Below are positions 45,190 through 57,449 of a DNA stretch of 64,000 bases, piece by piece. Position numbers and translations under genes: made by a program. How positions within the stretch are numbered: the first letter of the stretch is position 1; the number at the start of each line of letters is the position of its first letter. The stretch spans positions 20,979,001 to 21,043,000 of the forward strand of contig BSBM01000904.1 of the NCBI GenBank assembly GCA_027924585.1. The letters are read 5' to 3'. The notes beneath the pieces are model-generated. The model did not search any database, was not told the origin of the DNA, and saw only the letters and a program-made list of their open reading frames with translations. Source of the stretch: Larix kaempferi (taxonomy: Eukaryota > Streptophyta > Pinopsida > Pinales > Pinaceae).

Positions 45190-46170
45190 CTTTGGAGGCC
45201 CAATTACCATATAATATGTAGTCTATTGAGATATCTGCACTTGATACAACCACCCAAGGCAATGTACTTATGAGTCCACCAACTCTTAGGCCCATTAGCC
45301 CTTATTTGGGATCATGCAAGAGTGCACCACACGAGGGAAAGTTGAAACCATTAGATGATGATCTTCTTTTCCATATCATTTGTTATTTTACACTTGTGGA
45401 GATGATAGTTGAGCCACTTTATGCTTTACATTTTCTCAACTATGAGCATTCTAATTGTGCATCTAATTGTTTTGTATCTTATTTTTGTTCACTTAGTTTT
45501 TCCATCTACTAGCTTATTTGAAGTTGCTTTAGGCACATCTATCCTACTTTGCAAAGATATATTTTTCACAATGTCATTAGCTAGTTTTGGTCTTTCAAAT
45601 GACTAAAATAATGAACGAGATTTTGGTTGAATGGTTAAGTGGGGTAGTGTTATTCTTTGCAAGGTTTGAAGATCTAAAGTGACATGTTTCACCCATAATG
45701 GTTGGTTTGCTTGTACAAGCCAAGTGGTTGTATGCTTCTCTCCTTATGCATCAAATATCTCATGCAAACTAGGTCAGTGTATACTTTGCTCATTCATGCT
45801 TTGTCTCTCTTGGGATGGATCCCTTGTGCAAGTGGATGATGTTCCTAGGAAACTCTAGGGGATGAGAAACCCCCTTTGAGTGTTGTGACACTAGCTACAA
45901 TCATGGTTGATGTCCTTTGTCAACTTTGTCACATTAGATACCCCCTTTCAGTGGTGTAATGCAAGGCACAATCATAGTAATGAGTTCATTTTTCTAAGGT
46001 GAATCACAATTTTTCTTTGATTTCAAAATTCCAACAATCTACCTAGTTTTAAATCATTTTAAAATGGACTAAAACCACTAAGGATAACACTCTATGGTTG
46101 AATTCCCATCAATTAGGAATATGTTTAACTTCCAACAAAATTCATGTTAAATTTAGAAGAAAATTTCCAC
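45190..46170 (+). repeat. Dispersed duplicate, copy 1
   Basis: Shares a long ordered series of phrases with 48890-49565: 'ccatataatatgtag', 'gggatca...agagtg.acca', 'aactatgag', 'tttggtc.ttcaaat' and 'ttggttgaatggttaagtgg'. After a gap it also shares 'atggttgaa.ttcccatca' and 'aacaaaattcat..taaattt'. Copy 1 has about 300 bases more in the middle. Both are on the same strand and non-coding. Confidence 0.7.
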
Positions 46171-46247
46171 TAAAAGAGAAAGTTTATCCACTTAAAGAAA
46201 AATGACATAATTACCTCACATATAAGAAGAAACTAGTAAACAAAGAT

Positions 46248-46500
46248 AAAATGTCAATACTTAACTTATTCTTAAGAGAATGTGTCAAAAGAATGAATAG
46301 TAAATCCCATTGCGATATGAAATTAAAAAAGAAAAGTGAAAATAATGTTCCATAAAAAGAAAAAAAAGAGAGTAGATCCCAATAAAATGTCAATACTTAA
46401 CTTAATTCTTAAGAAAATGTGCCAAAAGAATGAATAGTAAATCCCATTGTAGATATGATCTAATAAAAAAAATTAAATCCCATTGTGATATGAAAAAATT
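46248..46500. repeat. Tandem repeat, ~136-bp unit
   Basis: 'atgtcaatacttaactta' and 'aatgaatagtaaatcccattg' recur with a 136-base period (46251 and 46387); a partial third copy of the last phrase is at 46475. Confidence 0.8.
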
Positions 46501-47080
46501 CTTACTTTTTGTTATTCATAACATAGAATCAAAAAAACATTGTCTTTATACATTTTTATACAAATATGTATTACTAGTGTAACAAAATATCTTCTAACAA
46601 CTTTCCATAGCATTATTTTCTTCACTGTACTAATATGCTATTCTAACTATTTTTACAGTAAAAAAACCAAACCATAGTCTACACTGTTTATTTAATAAGT
46701 CATATTGTATTCTTCCAAAAATGAAGTTCCTTCAGGGCTGCCAATAGCCCTCTCAAATAGAACATATGCAATAAAAAAAAGTTCGTTAAAATGAGTCACA
46801 TCAAATTAAAATAAAAAGATAAAATAAAATAATCTTGTTGTGAAAAAACTTTTTAAAATATAATTTTAAAAATAAATATAGAAAAATGTAAAAAAAAACA
46901 TGGCTAAGTAAAGAGGAGAAATATATATATATATGATCATAGAATTTGTTAAAATGAGCTATTGGAAATTAGAATAGAGAGATAAAAATAATATAATTTT
47001 GTTGAAAAATATATATTTTTAAAATATAATTTTAGAATTTTAGAAATGAAAGTAGGAAATAAACATACTGGTTAGAGTGT
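46500..47080. other. Very AT-rich sequence
   Basis: Two similar phrases near 46790-46890 and 46945-47050 ('gttaaaatgag', 'agataaaataa', 'ataattttaaa') suggest another old duplication. No gene. Confidence 0.5.
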
Positions 47081-47165
47081 ATATATATATAATATTTAAA
47101 TAAAATTATATATAATTTTATATAAATATTATATATATATATAATTTTATTTTATTTAAATATTA
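47075..47165. repeat. AT-rich inverted repeat (potential long hairpin)
   Basis: The arm from about 47090 (aatatttaaataaaattatatata) has its reverse complement near 47137-47163, with a small insertion; (TA)n tracts lie between. The paired arms are over 20 bases. Confidence 0.75.
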
Positions 47166-47394
47166 ATCAGAAAAAAGAAAAAAAAGGTCAGACAAAGGAT
47201 AAACCTGAGAAATAAACAAAGGATAATCCGGTGATTCTTTTGAGCAAACTGCGTTAGATCTTAGTAAATGGATGGAAACTGTATCGTGAATTCTAAACTG
47301 AACCAAAACAACTAGGTAGTATGGTAAGCAATTTGTAGTAAGTCGAATGCAATTTGAGATTGAATAATCATGACCTACCCTCGGGGAACTATCT

Positions 47395-47940
47395 GGATCA
47401 ACTCCACACAGAGAGAGATATTCTCTGTTTGCCGAAATGAGCATCAGCCATCACAAATTTCTGGAACGTGATCGGTGAAGTCAGGAAGGCAATCCTGCTG
47501 TTAATTTTCAGTCTTTCCCCGTTCGTAACAGAAATTTGAGAGATTTTTATAACAAACTTGAGAACATTCATGCAATATTTGTTTTAACATTGCTGCAATC
47601 TTTTGTTATTCTGATTTCAGTTTTGTTCTGTTGGAATTAGACATTCAACGTCTTCCATTAACGCTTGTTGTCGCCATCTGAAATCTTCTCCGTGATTAAA
47701 CAATTGTCTTCGCTAGAGTCCAGATATTCACATTATAAATTTTGATACTGTAATCTCATGCTCTGTAAGATAAATAGAAATTCATGTACAATATCGTTGT
47801 TTTGAATCGAAAACAGTGCTTTACAGATTTGAGATACTAAAATCGGTATCCTTCCTTGTGGAATATTGACTCATAAATAACCATTAGTTTATAAGGGCGT
47901 GCAGAAATTTGATTTTGAAGTCCCCTGTATCTCCATGAAT
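47395..47940 (+). pseudogene. Broken copy of the signal-peptide first exon (family S)
   Basis: Aligns with 56150-56660 from 'cacacagagagagatattc' onward. The start codon region reads 'caggaaggcaatcctg' where the good copy has 'caagaatggcgaccctg', so the ATG is gone. The exon end reads 'aaatttgagag' instead of 'aaatttgtaagat', so the GT donor is lost too. The leader peptide is still recognisable in part (L-L-I-F-S-L). Non-functional by both criteria. Confidence 0.65.
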
Positions 47941-48214
47941 TAGTTTTATATGTTGGACGTTATTGGGTTGTATGTGTGGCTTCAACATTTCATTATTTTT
48001 TTTAATTGAGTATATATTTTTATTTTATAGTATTTCTGAGAGTTGGTTCTTCAAAAAAGATTGAGCCAAGTTTCTTCAAAACTGAATCTCATATTTCTCT
48101 AATAGAGGTTAAAAAAACATATATATTTTGATTTTCAGCTCTTTTTTCATTTTAATATATATTTTAATTTAGTTAATTTATATATTAGGATGGATATATA
48201 AAAATTAGACTTTA

Positions 48215-48429
48215 GCATTGGCATTTTTCATTAGGAAGAGTACAACGTTTTTCTTTTTCAAGAAGTCCCTATATCCATGCAACTTCTTCAATATTTTTTA
48301 ATATATTATAAGATTAAATATATTGGTGAATATATATATATAGTTTCATGTTTTTTTTGTTTGAAATTTTTTTTATGTAGTTTACATCTCTATTTTTTAA
48401 GAGGTTTTTACATCTATAGAACTTTTTCA

Positions 48430-48480
<51 letters not shown>

Positions 48481-48610
48481 CATGTGGTTGAAGTCTTTAT
48501 CTTTTAAGAGGCCGCTACATTCATAGAACTTCCCCAATTATATATATATTTATGTCGTTCACGCCTTTATTTTTCAAGAGGTCGTTGCATCCATAAAAGC
48601 TAAACATGTC
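48215..48610. repeat. Minisatellite with embedded (AT)n tracts
   Basis: Four units of ~70-130 bp share 'tttttcaagaggtc.ctacatccatagaacttcttcaat' followed by an AT tract of variable length. The longest is a near-perfect (AT)n at about 48440-48478. Confidence 0.8.
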
Positions 48611-48889
48611 AATTACAAGGAATTGAATGGGGAAGTCATTAATCACTACTCCCAACCATCCAACTACATTCAATGGACACACACACACACACACTATATA
48701 TATATATCCTATTTTTAGAAAAGATGACACTCTTTGCGAGCACTAACTATATATAATTGATTTATCATACAAATGTATATCATATTGTTCTTAAACCTCA
48801 TTATGAAAATGCATAATTATTGTATTCTAAAGTTACAATTAGTATTGTATTTTAAAACCAAAATTAGTATATTTTAGGGTCATTAAGGT

Positions 48890-49565
48890 AAGATTCTCTA
48901 TAACATATAATATGTAGTTTACTAGATATACTTACTTTAGATATAGCACTTATGATTACACCCCTTAAGCTAGGATTCTATACCATATAATATGTAATAT
49001 ACATGATATAATTATTTTAGATATAGCACTTATGATTCCACCCCTTTATTGGCACTTAGATTCCACCCCTTTAGAGCATTTATATGGGATCACACCAGAG
49101 TGGACCATGTAAGGAAAATGTGTAATGGATGATATTCTTTGTTATATCATTATTGTTTTTATAGTTGTGGATGATGCTAGTCCTTAACTATGAGAACTTT
49201 GATTGTACATTTCATTTTTATAGATCATATTTTAATTCACTTAGCTTTTTTTAATTATTAGTTTTTTTAAGTTGTTTTCTCACATTTAGGGTTTATGTTA
49301 CTTGTAAATATATATTTTTCATAGTGTTGTTAATTATTTTTGGTCGTTCAAATAATCAAAATAGTTAAGAGGAGTCTACATGTCTTGGTTGAATGGTTAA
49401 GTGGAGATTCGCAAATCATACTAATTCTTAAATGCCAACTACAAAGGTTTGGCTTTTTTCAAATAAAACTCTTGTGGAAAATGTTCCATGGTTGAAATTC
49501 CCATCATGTGAAACTATAACTTTTAACAAAATTCATAATAAATTTGGAGGAGAATTTCCTCAATT
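48890..49565 (+). repeat. Dispersed duplicate, copy 2
   Basis: Partner of 45190-46170 (see there). Its first part is also locally duplicated: 'accatataatatgta...tagatatagcacttatgatt.caccccttt' occurs twice (48895-48965 and 48975-49050). Confidence 0.7.
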
Positions 49566-49609
49566 TATCTACTTGTTAACTTACTCCTACTTACTATAAT
49601 ACCTAAAGA

Positions 49610-50375
49610 AAGGACATGATTGTTTCTAAGGTCAAGAGAGCCATTCTAATAATTCAAAGTATAGGAAAATGTGACAAAACAAAATGCACATTCTAATAGC
49701 TCAAAGCATGGGGAAATATGTCAAAACAAATAAAATTACAAGTAGCATAGTGATAAGAGGAAGTTAATCTAGAAAAAAACAAGATGAAGTTGGCTCTAAT
49801 GAAGTATAGGAATGCACTAAAACAACCAAAATAACAAAAAGTAAGAGGAAACAGACATTGGAAATGATAAAAGAAGTTAGTCCAAAGAAAATAATGAAAA
49901 GTCCAATCTAATAAAGTTAGTTCAAAAAAATAAATAAAAAGAAGGTATTGGAGAATGTGCCAAAGCCACTAAAATACGGAGTAGTCTAAATATTCTAAGT
50001 TTTGGACTTTTTAGGTGTATATTTTTTGGTTTGATTTGTTTAGTTGAAAATCTTCAAAAAAATATTAGAGTCATGTATTAGTTCTGGAAATTGCATAATT
50101 TGAGTTCCATAGGGATATTTGAGCTAAAATAAGTGATAATATGAAGTTAGTGTGCAAAAATGTAAAAATAAGATATTGGAAAATGTGCCAAAAACATTAA
50201 AATAACAAGTAAAGTAGCAATGTGAGTAGGGAAAAAAAGTAGAAAGAAGGTATAGGAGAATGTACCAAAACAATTAAAATAACATAAAATAAATAAAAAG
50301 AAGGTATTGGAGAATGTGCCAAACCATTAATATAACAAGTAGCATCATTATAATATGAAGTTAGTCCAAAAAAAT
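49610..50375. repeat. Degenerate tandem array, ~60-bp consensus
   Basis: About eight to ten poor copies of 'aagaaggtattggagaatgtgccaaa', 'cattaaaataac' and 'aagtagcat.gtgataag', for example near 49730, 49800, 49945, 50170, 50245 and 50300. A-T rich, no ORF. Confidence 0.65.
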
Positions 50376-50382
50376 TAAGAAG

Positions 50383-50480
50383 CTAAGTAGCATTGTGATA
50401 AGATGCACTTATTGTCGTTGGGGGGAATGTTGCTGTCCTCTCCACCCGGATTCAAATCTTGCTTTGTGACACTTGCTCCT
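50383..50480 (+). mobile_element. Possible tRNA-like SINE head
   Basis: TAGCATTGTGATAAGA (A-box-like, about 50387) and GGATTCAAATCTT (B-box-like, about 50449) stand ~60 bases apart in a GC-richer patch. The A-box-like phrase also recurs in the preceding array, so this may be the source of that array. Tentative. Confidence 0.35.
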
Positions 50481-51470
50481 TGGGAGCCGACTTTGACTAT
50501 GTAATGATTGTAATGCTGGCCATACCTTGATTCTTCTGAATAACAGGTGTCATAAATAACAAGTAACATTACTTTTTATCACTAAATTATAGTACACATC
50601 CATCTCATCACGACACACCAATGCATGTATTTTTATTTTTTATTTTATTTATTTTTATTTTTATGGGACAAACAAAACCACATGGACTCCACTATGCTAC
50701 AACACACACTTCTGCATGCATTCTTATTTTTTATTTTATTTTTATGAGACAATAGACATTTCTCCCCCTAACTGTAAATGTATAATAAGTGGCACTATGA
50801 AAAAGATAGTTAATTTCGATAAAAAATAAAAAAAAATGTCCCAATAACTCAAAGCATAGAAGAATGTACCCAAACCATTCAATTAAATAATTACTATAAT
50901 TTAACCATCAATGCGTGAGAAGTTTTTGATGATTTGGCCCTTTCCCGTCCCATTTTTAGGCAATTTGGTAAGAAAAATCTTCTCAAATAAGAGTGTATGT
51001 ATGGATTTGAACAACACAAATTGATATTTATTAAAAACAACACAAATTGAGATTTATTAAAAAAAACAGGACCCCAAAATCGTGGAAAAATAAAAATTAC
51101 ATGGTCTTTGACGAGATAGCTATGGAGCTCTTTTTGGGATAACAAAGCTGTAAGAAGATGGATCATGGAACTATCTTTTAATCAAGCTAATGTGAATGTC
51201 CTTAAAAAGAAGAGGTCAAAAGAAAGAAATGGTTTGGCTTATAGCTTTCTCATAGAATATGGCATGAGAGCTTCTCCAGTGGGTTTGTATGGGGTTTGAT
51301 ATATTGAGTCTGTTCTTATGGGATCTTAGATCTCCTCACATAAACTAAGATGTTGGGATCATGGAAAGTGATAAGCTGTGGAGGTATTCTTATGGGTTCT
51401 TGATCTCTCCTTGCCTGGGTGGAATCATGGAGGCGAATGGAATCATGAGACCAGGTGAAACAAGGAGGAC
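50480..51470. other. No recognised gene
   Basis: Contains an imperfect repeat of 'tgcatg.atttttattttttattttattt' (50620-50660 and 50715-50750) and 'aacaacacaaattgatatttatta' twice (51010-51060). Confidence 0.5.
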
Positions 51471-51679
51471 TGATCCATCCATAAGGTATGAGTTATAAAT
51501 TTTGAAATTTAACTTGTTAAATCTGTTAGCCTTCCATATTTATTTCATTTCATTTCAGATAGGCAAGCGGGATCACTGCATGCGAATACTGTACAAAGCT
51601 ATTCAAAACTAAGAAATGATAATTCTTGAAATTCTAATTCTTATTGAGCTTGATTTTTCTTGCTACAGTGTTCTGTTTT

Positions 51680-51970
51680 TCTCCAGAGGATCCCTGCTCA
51701 TATCATGCATAAGTCATCCAAGGATTCTTTTGTCTGTCCTGGCTTTAAAAATATGGGTGCAATTAGATGTTTATGGCATTCCTAATATTTGCATGCATGA
51801 AAGTTTTTTCTTGCTACAGTTTTCTGATTTTTAGTTGAATCTCTAGAGGATCCCTGCTCATATCATGCAGAAGTCATCCAAAGACTCTTTTGTCTGTCAT
51901 GCCTTTAAAAATACGGGTGCAATTAGATGTCCATGGCATTTCTAATATTTGCATGTATGAAAGTTCTGAG
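51680..51970. repeat. Internal tandem duplication in family S unit 1 (~160 bp x2)
   Basis: 'agaggatccctgctcatatcatgca.aagtcatccaa', 'ttttgtctgtc', 'gggtgcaattagatgt' and 'tatttgcatg.atgaaagtt' occur twice. The matching place in unit 3 (57665-57800) has one copy, so this is a unit-specific expansion. Confidence 0.85.
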
Positions 51971-52944
51971 AATTAAAGAATCCAGTCTTGAGGATACCGT
52001 ATTTCAGGAAAATAGCTTGGAAAACCAGACTAAGTACTCAGAAAAGAATTTGATATCCAGCTCTAACCAATATGAATCTCAATCTAAAATAATAAACTAA
52101 GCTTTTTCGTCACCTCAAATCTTCTCCATTATTGAAAAATTATTTTTGCGAGGATTAGCAGTGACAAATTTTCATTAATGGAGAAGCTATTCACACTTCA
52201 AATTTCAAAAGAGTTTGCATTTCCCAAATACCTTGGGTTTCTGGGGCTCGCTGGTTGTTTTCTGAATATAGGCGCCTATGATGCCATCTTTATTCATATT
52301 TACTTCGCCATAGCTCGTGATCCCAATATTATACATCAAATCAAATGCACTGGATTTGCAGATCGGTGGCACCTCGATCTGCAAGAGAAGAGAATCTTGT
52401 AGTAAGCAAGTTTTGCCAAAATTTCCGGCCTTCAGTATGTACCACACCGCGTGTTTCAACCCGAAACCGGCTGCCGTACAGATTCGCGATACGAGAAATC
52501 CATTTTGAGAAAAGGCCTGAGATTGAAGCTGTAGGCAGGAAGGGTTCATAAAATTAAAGGAGTTAAATTACAAGTATTTCACTATTCTCTGATACCTAAC
52601 CTCTGCGTTTGTTACTAGTGAGAAATTAATCACCGAATAAACCAAATAGCACAGCATCCAATACAGATCTATGTAAATATCTCTCTATCCTAGAAGTAAA
52701 TGCAGCTTTAAACCTTTTCTCACTGACATCCGTGTTCAAGAGATTTCGACAGACCGTATATCACAAAGTAGGTACTTCCACTCGTAGATATATTCTGCAA
52801 ACGAAGTAGCAGAATGGACTATAGATATCCAAAATTGATTGAAGAATTTTTTTTTAACTTCACAGTGCCAAATTTCTGCCTTATGCACCTTCTCATCTGA
52901 AGTCCATGCATCAGGTCTACAAGCCAAAATAACAGATTCTTTTG

Positions 52945-53045
52945 TTCACTGAAAACCTTAAACTCAAAATTCATCTGTTCACTCAAAACCTTAAACTCAA
53001 AATTCATCTGTTGACTCAAAAACTTAAACTCAAAATCGTTGATAC
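52945..53045. repeat. 33-bp triplication 'tctgttcactcaaaaccttaaactcaaaattca'-type
   Basis: Three adjacent copies; the same place in unit 3 (near 58790) has one. Confidence 0.9.
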
Positions 53046-53429
53046 ATTTAAACCCTATACTTATACTATTTTAAAAATGATTGCAACTAATTTTTCTTAA
53101 TAAAGATTGATGCACTTAAACCCTATAGGCTTTTAAAGTCGACTGCAACCAATTTTTCCTGCTAAAGATATATATGACTGTTTGTGAGAGATCACTTCAC
53201 GGATCATGCTCTTACGAAATTTTTTAACCGATTTAAAAATTGGAGCTTGCAGGGCAGTATGCAGGCTTCGTGAGGACAGACTGAAGGCTGAATAATCAGT
53301 CAGAGTGATGTAGTTATATGCGCCATTACACAGATGTACCAGGTCAACTGCACAGCTGGGATTATTCTACTTGCTCAGCCAGGCTTCCATTGTTATTTCA
53401 CTTCAGGTTGACAAAACAGGGAACTCTGG

Positions 53430-53765
53430 CGTGAGATTACATGTAAATTGAGTTCTCAATTATATTCCAGTTTATGATTATAATTGCTGTTAACATTCTT
53501 GATTTTAAATTAAGAGTTCATTTACCGCCGTATATTTCATTTCGATATAAGTATTTTTAGGTTATGAGAGTTGTGTGTTTAATTTAAAGGAATTGCTTAA
53601 CTATTTTTATTCAATATAAAATTGTGATTTGATGTGGTTTATATTTTTTTCCAGTGAAAAAAAAGCATATCATTGATATTCAAAGTTTTGAATCAAGTAG
53701 TATAACGATAGATCAGTTAAAAAAACTAATAAAAGTTTCATGATCTCAACCATCATAGATCCTTA
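53430..53765. other. No recognised feature
   Basis: AT-rich spacer between family S unit 1 and the LINE fragment. Confidence 0.5.
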
Positions 53766-53965
53766 TTACAAAAAACTAACTTCTCAAATTTTCAACCAAA
53801 TCCAAAAAAACATAAAGTTAGATCATACAACTGCTAAACAAATTGAGTACAAACGACTAATCCAACAAAAAACTAACTTCTCAAACTTTTAGCCAAATCC
53901 AAGAAAACATAAAGTTAGATCATACAACTGCTATACAAACCACTAATCCAGGAAAAAGTAAGAAC
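53766..53965. repeat. Tandem duplication, 97-bp unit x2
   Basis: 'aaaaactaacttctcaaa', 'agccaaatccaa.aaaacataaagttagatcatacaactgct' repeat with a 97-base period. It sits in the 3' untranslated part of the LINE fragment on the minus strand. Confidence 0.85.
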
Positions 53966-54180
53966 CATAATCCTGAATTCCATTTCCAAAATTTTTTTCC
54001 CATATCAAGAAACCTTCATCACCTTCCAAAACTAACTTTGACATCTTATCTGCCAATAACTTGTTTTCCCGGTATATATGCTCCAATGTGATGTTGCTAA
54101 ACTTTTCAAGCTCAATGTATGATAATACATTCACATTCAAATTGTGGTCTATTTATCTGAACTGCATTACATTTTAGAAA
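53943..54180 (-). pseudogene. LINE RNase H C-terminal fragment (minus strand)
   Basis: The 65-codon frame contains L-E-H-I-Y-R-E-N-K-L-L-A-D-K, matching the H-x-x-R-E-x-N-x-x-A-D-x-L end of plant LINE RNase H, with the final catalytic Asp kept. Only this end is present, as expected for a heavily 5'-truncated LINE. No domain upstream was recognised. Confidence 0.6.
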
Positions 54181-54780
54181 ACAAAAACAAAAACAATTAG
54201 GTGATTGAATATTATTTTAGTGTTTTAATAAATAGAGAATAATAAGTATTTTAGGTTGGTTATGGATTATAACTCAAAATTATTTGTGAATCTAAGAGTT
54301 AAAGTATTTGGTAAGTTTACTTATTATAAATTCTGCTTATTTAGAAAATTAATTAATAATGGGTTATTTTATCAAGTAAGGATTTTGAATTTGTATAAAC
54401 AAAAGCTATGCTTATAACTCTAGGCATTATATATTATATTTTTGTTTTAATAAATTTAAATATCTTAAATGAAAAATATAAATTAGAATAAAAAGATCCA
54501 TGGAAATAAATGGTTGGTAACATTTTGAATCAGTTTTTAGTTTTTATATAGAAATATTGGCTTGTAGCTGAATGTCTAATTTAGCTTAATGTCTCATTTG
54601 GAGCTGGTTGATGAACATGATTATGTATGATTAAATAGAAATTTTACAGTTTTAGTAAAAAAATATGAATTTGCTATAAAAAATTGATGATATTATGAGT
54701 TCTATGAATATTTAAAATTACTATAATTTTGAATTATGATAAAGAATATTTTGGTTTTCTCTTGAAAATGTTAATGTTCA
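54181..54780. other. AT-rich, featureless
   Basis: No ORF or repeat recognised. Confidence 0.5.
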
Positions 54781-55640
54781 TCATGCTCTATTCCATGTTC
54801 CATAGATTCCTCCTCCATGGTAGTGGCTTGACTCCATGGTAATGGCTTGAGGAGAGCAGATTGATGCTTTGTGTGAGAGAGGGGTTTTTAATTATTTGAA
54901 GCTTGGTCTTTTTTCCAATTCTAAATAGAAAACTTTATCTTGCAATTCTTTCACCTTGGCAACTTATGCTTTTAGCTTCTCCTTTGAAATTCCACATCAA
55001 CTTCCAAGAGTACCAATTTCATTTTATGCTTCACAATTTGGTCATGCATCAAAGTTAATTGTGGAAATGGCTTTTATCTCCCTTTCATGACTCATTTCCC
55101 AATCTTTCATCCAATTTTCCATTTTCCTCATGATTGAGAGAACACTATCTTGGCAATCATTGTTATGTTTCTCTCTTCTCCAAATAACCTTCTTCATCTC
55201 AACTTGCTCACAAAGTGTGCATTTGTTGAGGTGGTTATGTGGTGTTGCACTCTTCATTCGTGACAAGTGATTTGCATCATGAAAGCACATAAACCAAATG
55301 TCACACTAAAATGGCCTAAGAGAACACCTATATAAAAGTTTATGAAGCTATCTTGAGAATTAAAAATATACCCAAGAGTTCCTTGTTGCTCTATTATGCC
55401 TAACTGCAATAGAATCTAGCTCACCCTTAATGCTTATCCCTTGAGATAGGACCCAAAGAATTTCATGAGATACCATATAGCTAGAGTAGATCTCCTCCAA
55501 ACATATAAAAGGTTATGGACTAACACGAACACTACCAACACTAGGATCTGAGAGGAATAGATTAAACTCCTACATGCACCCAAACATCTTCTCTTGAAAC
55601 TCATCATAAACACATAATTGTAATAGAACAAATAAAAATC
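54780..55640 (-). pseudogene. Unrecognised coding remnant (minus strand)
   Basis: The frame 55290-55042 is hydrophilic, with Cys and His residues (H-L-N-K-C-T-L-C-E-Q) and a charged helical end (M-R-K-M-E-N-W-M-K-D-W-E). Further coding-like sequence continues to about 54900 (A-K-V-K-E-L-Q-D-K-V) and, with a frameshift, begins near 55640. It could be a transposon accessory or gag-like gene; I do not recognise it. Confidence 0.35.
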
Positions 55641-56150
55641 ACAACAACTTTGATCAAAATCATATCTCCTTTATACCCAAGTCTTTTTGGTAAAAAAAAT
55701 CTTTGCTCAGTCTAACTTAAGCACCTCCACCCCTACTAAATTCAAACTTAAAACTAAATTCCAACTTAAAACAAGTATTCCACATAATATTTTTAGGAAT
55801 ATGCTTCGCAGTTACAAGACAAGTATTTCACACTTCTTTTATATAAAATATATAACAAGTATTTAAGATAATTTTTAATAGGAATATGCTTCATAGTTAC
55901 AATAAAATTAAGACCAGTATTTCGCACTTTTTTATGTAAAATATATACTTTATAGTTTATTGCAAGGGAATAATCTCACATTGCATTGTGCATGCAACGG
56001 GTACAGCTGCTTGAAAGGTTAGGGTTAATATTGAATATATACGCTCCCTCCGAGGAAGAGGAACTTGGCCCATAGGGATGGATCATCCTAACACCGTCTA
56101 TGGGTATCATTAATTATTTTTGAAATTAAGACGATTACGATTATATTAAC
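55640..56150. other. No gene; short repeats
   Basis: 'gaatatgcttc.cagttacaa' and 'agtatttc.cactt' repeat at 55798-55835 and 55885-55930. A copy of the 43.7-kb repeat phrase lies at 55960-56005. Confidence 0.6.
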
Positions 56151-57290
56151 CTCTCCGGATTAACACACAGAGAGATATTCTTTCTTCGCAGCGCAAATTT
56201 CTGGAACTGATCGGTGAAGTCAAGAATGGCGACCCTGCTGGTGGTTTTCAGTCTTTTCCTGTTCTTAACAGAAATTTGTAAGATTTCTATAACAGATACA
56301 GAATATTCATGCCATATCTGTTTTCACATTGTTGCGGAATTTTCTTGTTCTTAATTTAGTGGCGTTCTGTTTACGATTTAGACATTAATGTCTTCCAATA
56401 AACTCGCATTGTCGTCATCAGAAATCTTCTCCGCTATTGAAAAATTATTTTTGATGAGACCAGATATTCGTTTCCATTATAAATTTTGATGAAAGTTTTG
56501 TCCCTGTGTCTGTTAGGAGCGAGAAGCCATGCTATTCCTGATTGTCTCTTTATTCATATTTACTATGCACTCTCTTCTGATCCTTTATAATTACAGCAAA
56601 TTTACTGGTTTGGATTCGCATAGTCTGTAAGATCAAAGAAATCTAGTTAAAATCAGTATAAGAGTACCTCTGGAAAAAATTTCGGCGGTTATTCAGTATG
56701 CACATAGTACAAATTGCACATAGTACAAATTACAATATGCATGTTTTTAAGGCCGAACAGGGCTATCGGACAGAATCGCGTGTCTAGAAATCCGTTCTTT
56801 GAAAAATGTCATTAAAGGCTCGGGATGGAAACTGGCGGGAAAAGTTCTTCAAGGAAAGATGTATTGTTGCAAGCATTTCCAGTATTTTCTGATGCATAGG
56901 ACTCTGTGTCTGTCTGATTTTGGACGATAAATAATTTATCATTACATAACAGTGAGATAACAAATTCAAACATAGATGCCTTTTTGAACTCTAATCGTCT
57001 TACGTTGCGTTCAGACACGAATCCGCGTTCAAAATATTGCCAGAAACTGCTTATCCCAAATTAATAACCTGACGAAGTGGTCCTGTCGAACAGAATGGAC
57101 GAGAGGGATCTGAAAGTCAATTGAAGAGAAGCAATGCCAAAGTTCTGCCTTGTTGCGTCGCAGATTACTCTGTTCATTAATAACTTTAAACTGGAAACCG
57201 CTGTACTCAGTACAATCGCCAGCTCACTTCAATAATTTTCCTACATTATTTACAACTGAGTGCTTTCATCTCAGGTCGGGGCAGTATTTC
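56150..57290 (+). repeat. Family S unit 2, including a signal-peptide exon
   Basis: Starts with a leader shared with 47395, then the first exon at 56226-56277, then intron-like sequence. Near 56505-56620 comes the conserved L-F-I-H-I-Y-Y-A segment (here broken by a stop). Its 3' part aligns with units 1 and 3 near 56690-57240. Confidence 0.5.
56226..56277 (+). CDS. Putative first exon: signal peptide, followed by a GT splice donor
   Basis: ATG at 56226 opens M-A-T-L-L-V-V-F-S-L-F-L-F-L-T-E-I, a short, strongly hydrophobic secretory leader, and is followed at 56278 by GTAAGA, a good 5' splice site. The preceding bases (gtcaagaATGG) give an acceptable start context. This pattern is typical of the first exon of plant secreted proteins or receptor-like kinases. 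The mature protein was not recognised downstream, so the gene may be a fragment. A broken paralogue lies at 47395-47540. Confidence 0.45.
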
Positions 57291-57449
57291 GTTAAACTTT
57301 TGTAACATTTGTTAAAATTATAAAGAATTTTAGATATGTTATATGAAAGTTGAAACTAATTTTACTCTGTAGCAATTTTGCTAGTGTGAATGATAGGTCA
57401 AGTTTACAGAGTAGATGTTGTTACAGCCTTACATAAAGGCGGATTTTGT

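Larger units (their letters stand above)
51470..53430 (+). repeat. Family S unit 1 (unidentified low-copy repeat or gene fragment)
   Basis: Aligns over most of its length with 57450-59130 and partly with 56500-57290. It starts 'acttgttaaatctgttagccttccat' with 'ttcatttcag' (splice-acceptor-like). A plus-frame segment near 52262-52380 (F-I-H-I-Y-F-A-I-A-R-D-P) is conserved in the other units, and the minus strand is also open (52549-52205). It ends near 53425 at 'cttcaggttgacaaaac'. Function unknown; no known domain recognised. Confidence 0.5.

Noticed and set aside
48277-48507. Plus ORF rich in Ile-Tyr
   Set aside because: Encoded by the (AT)n tract; an artefact.
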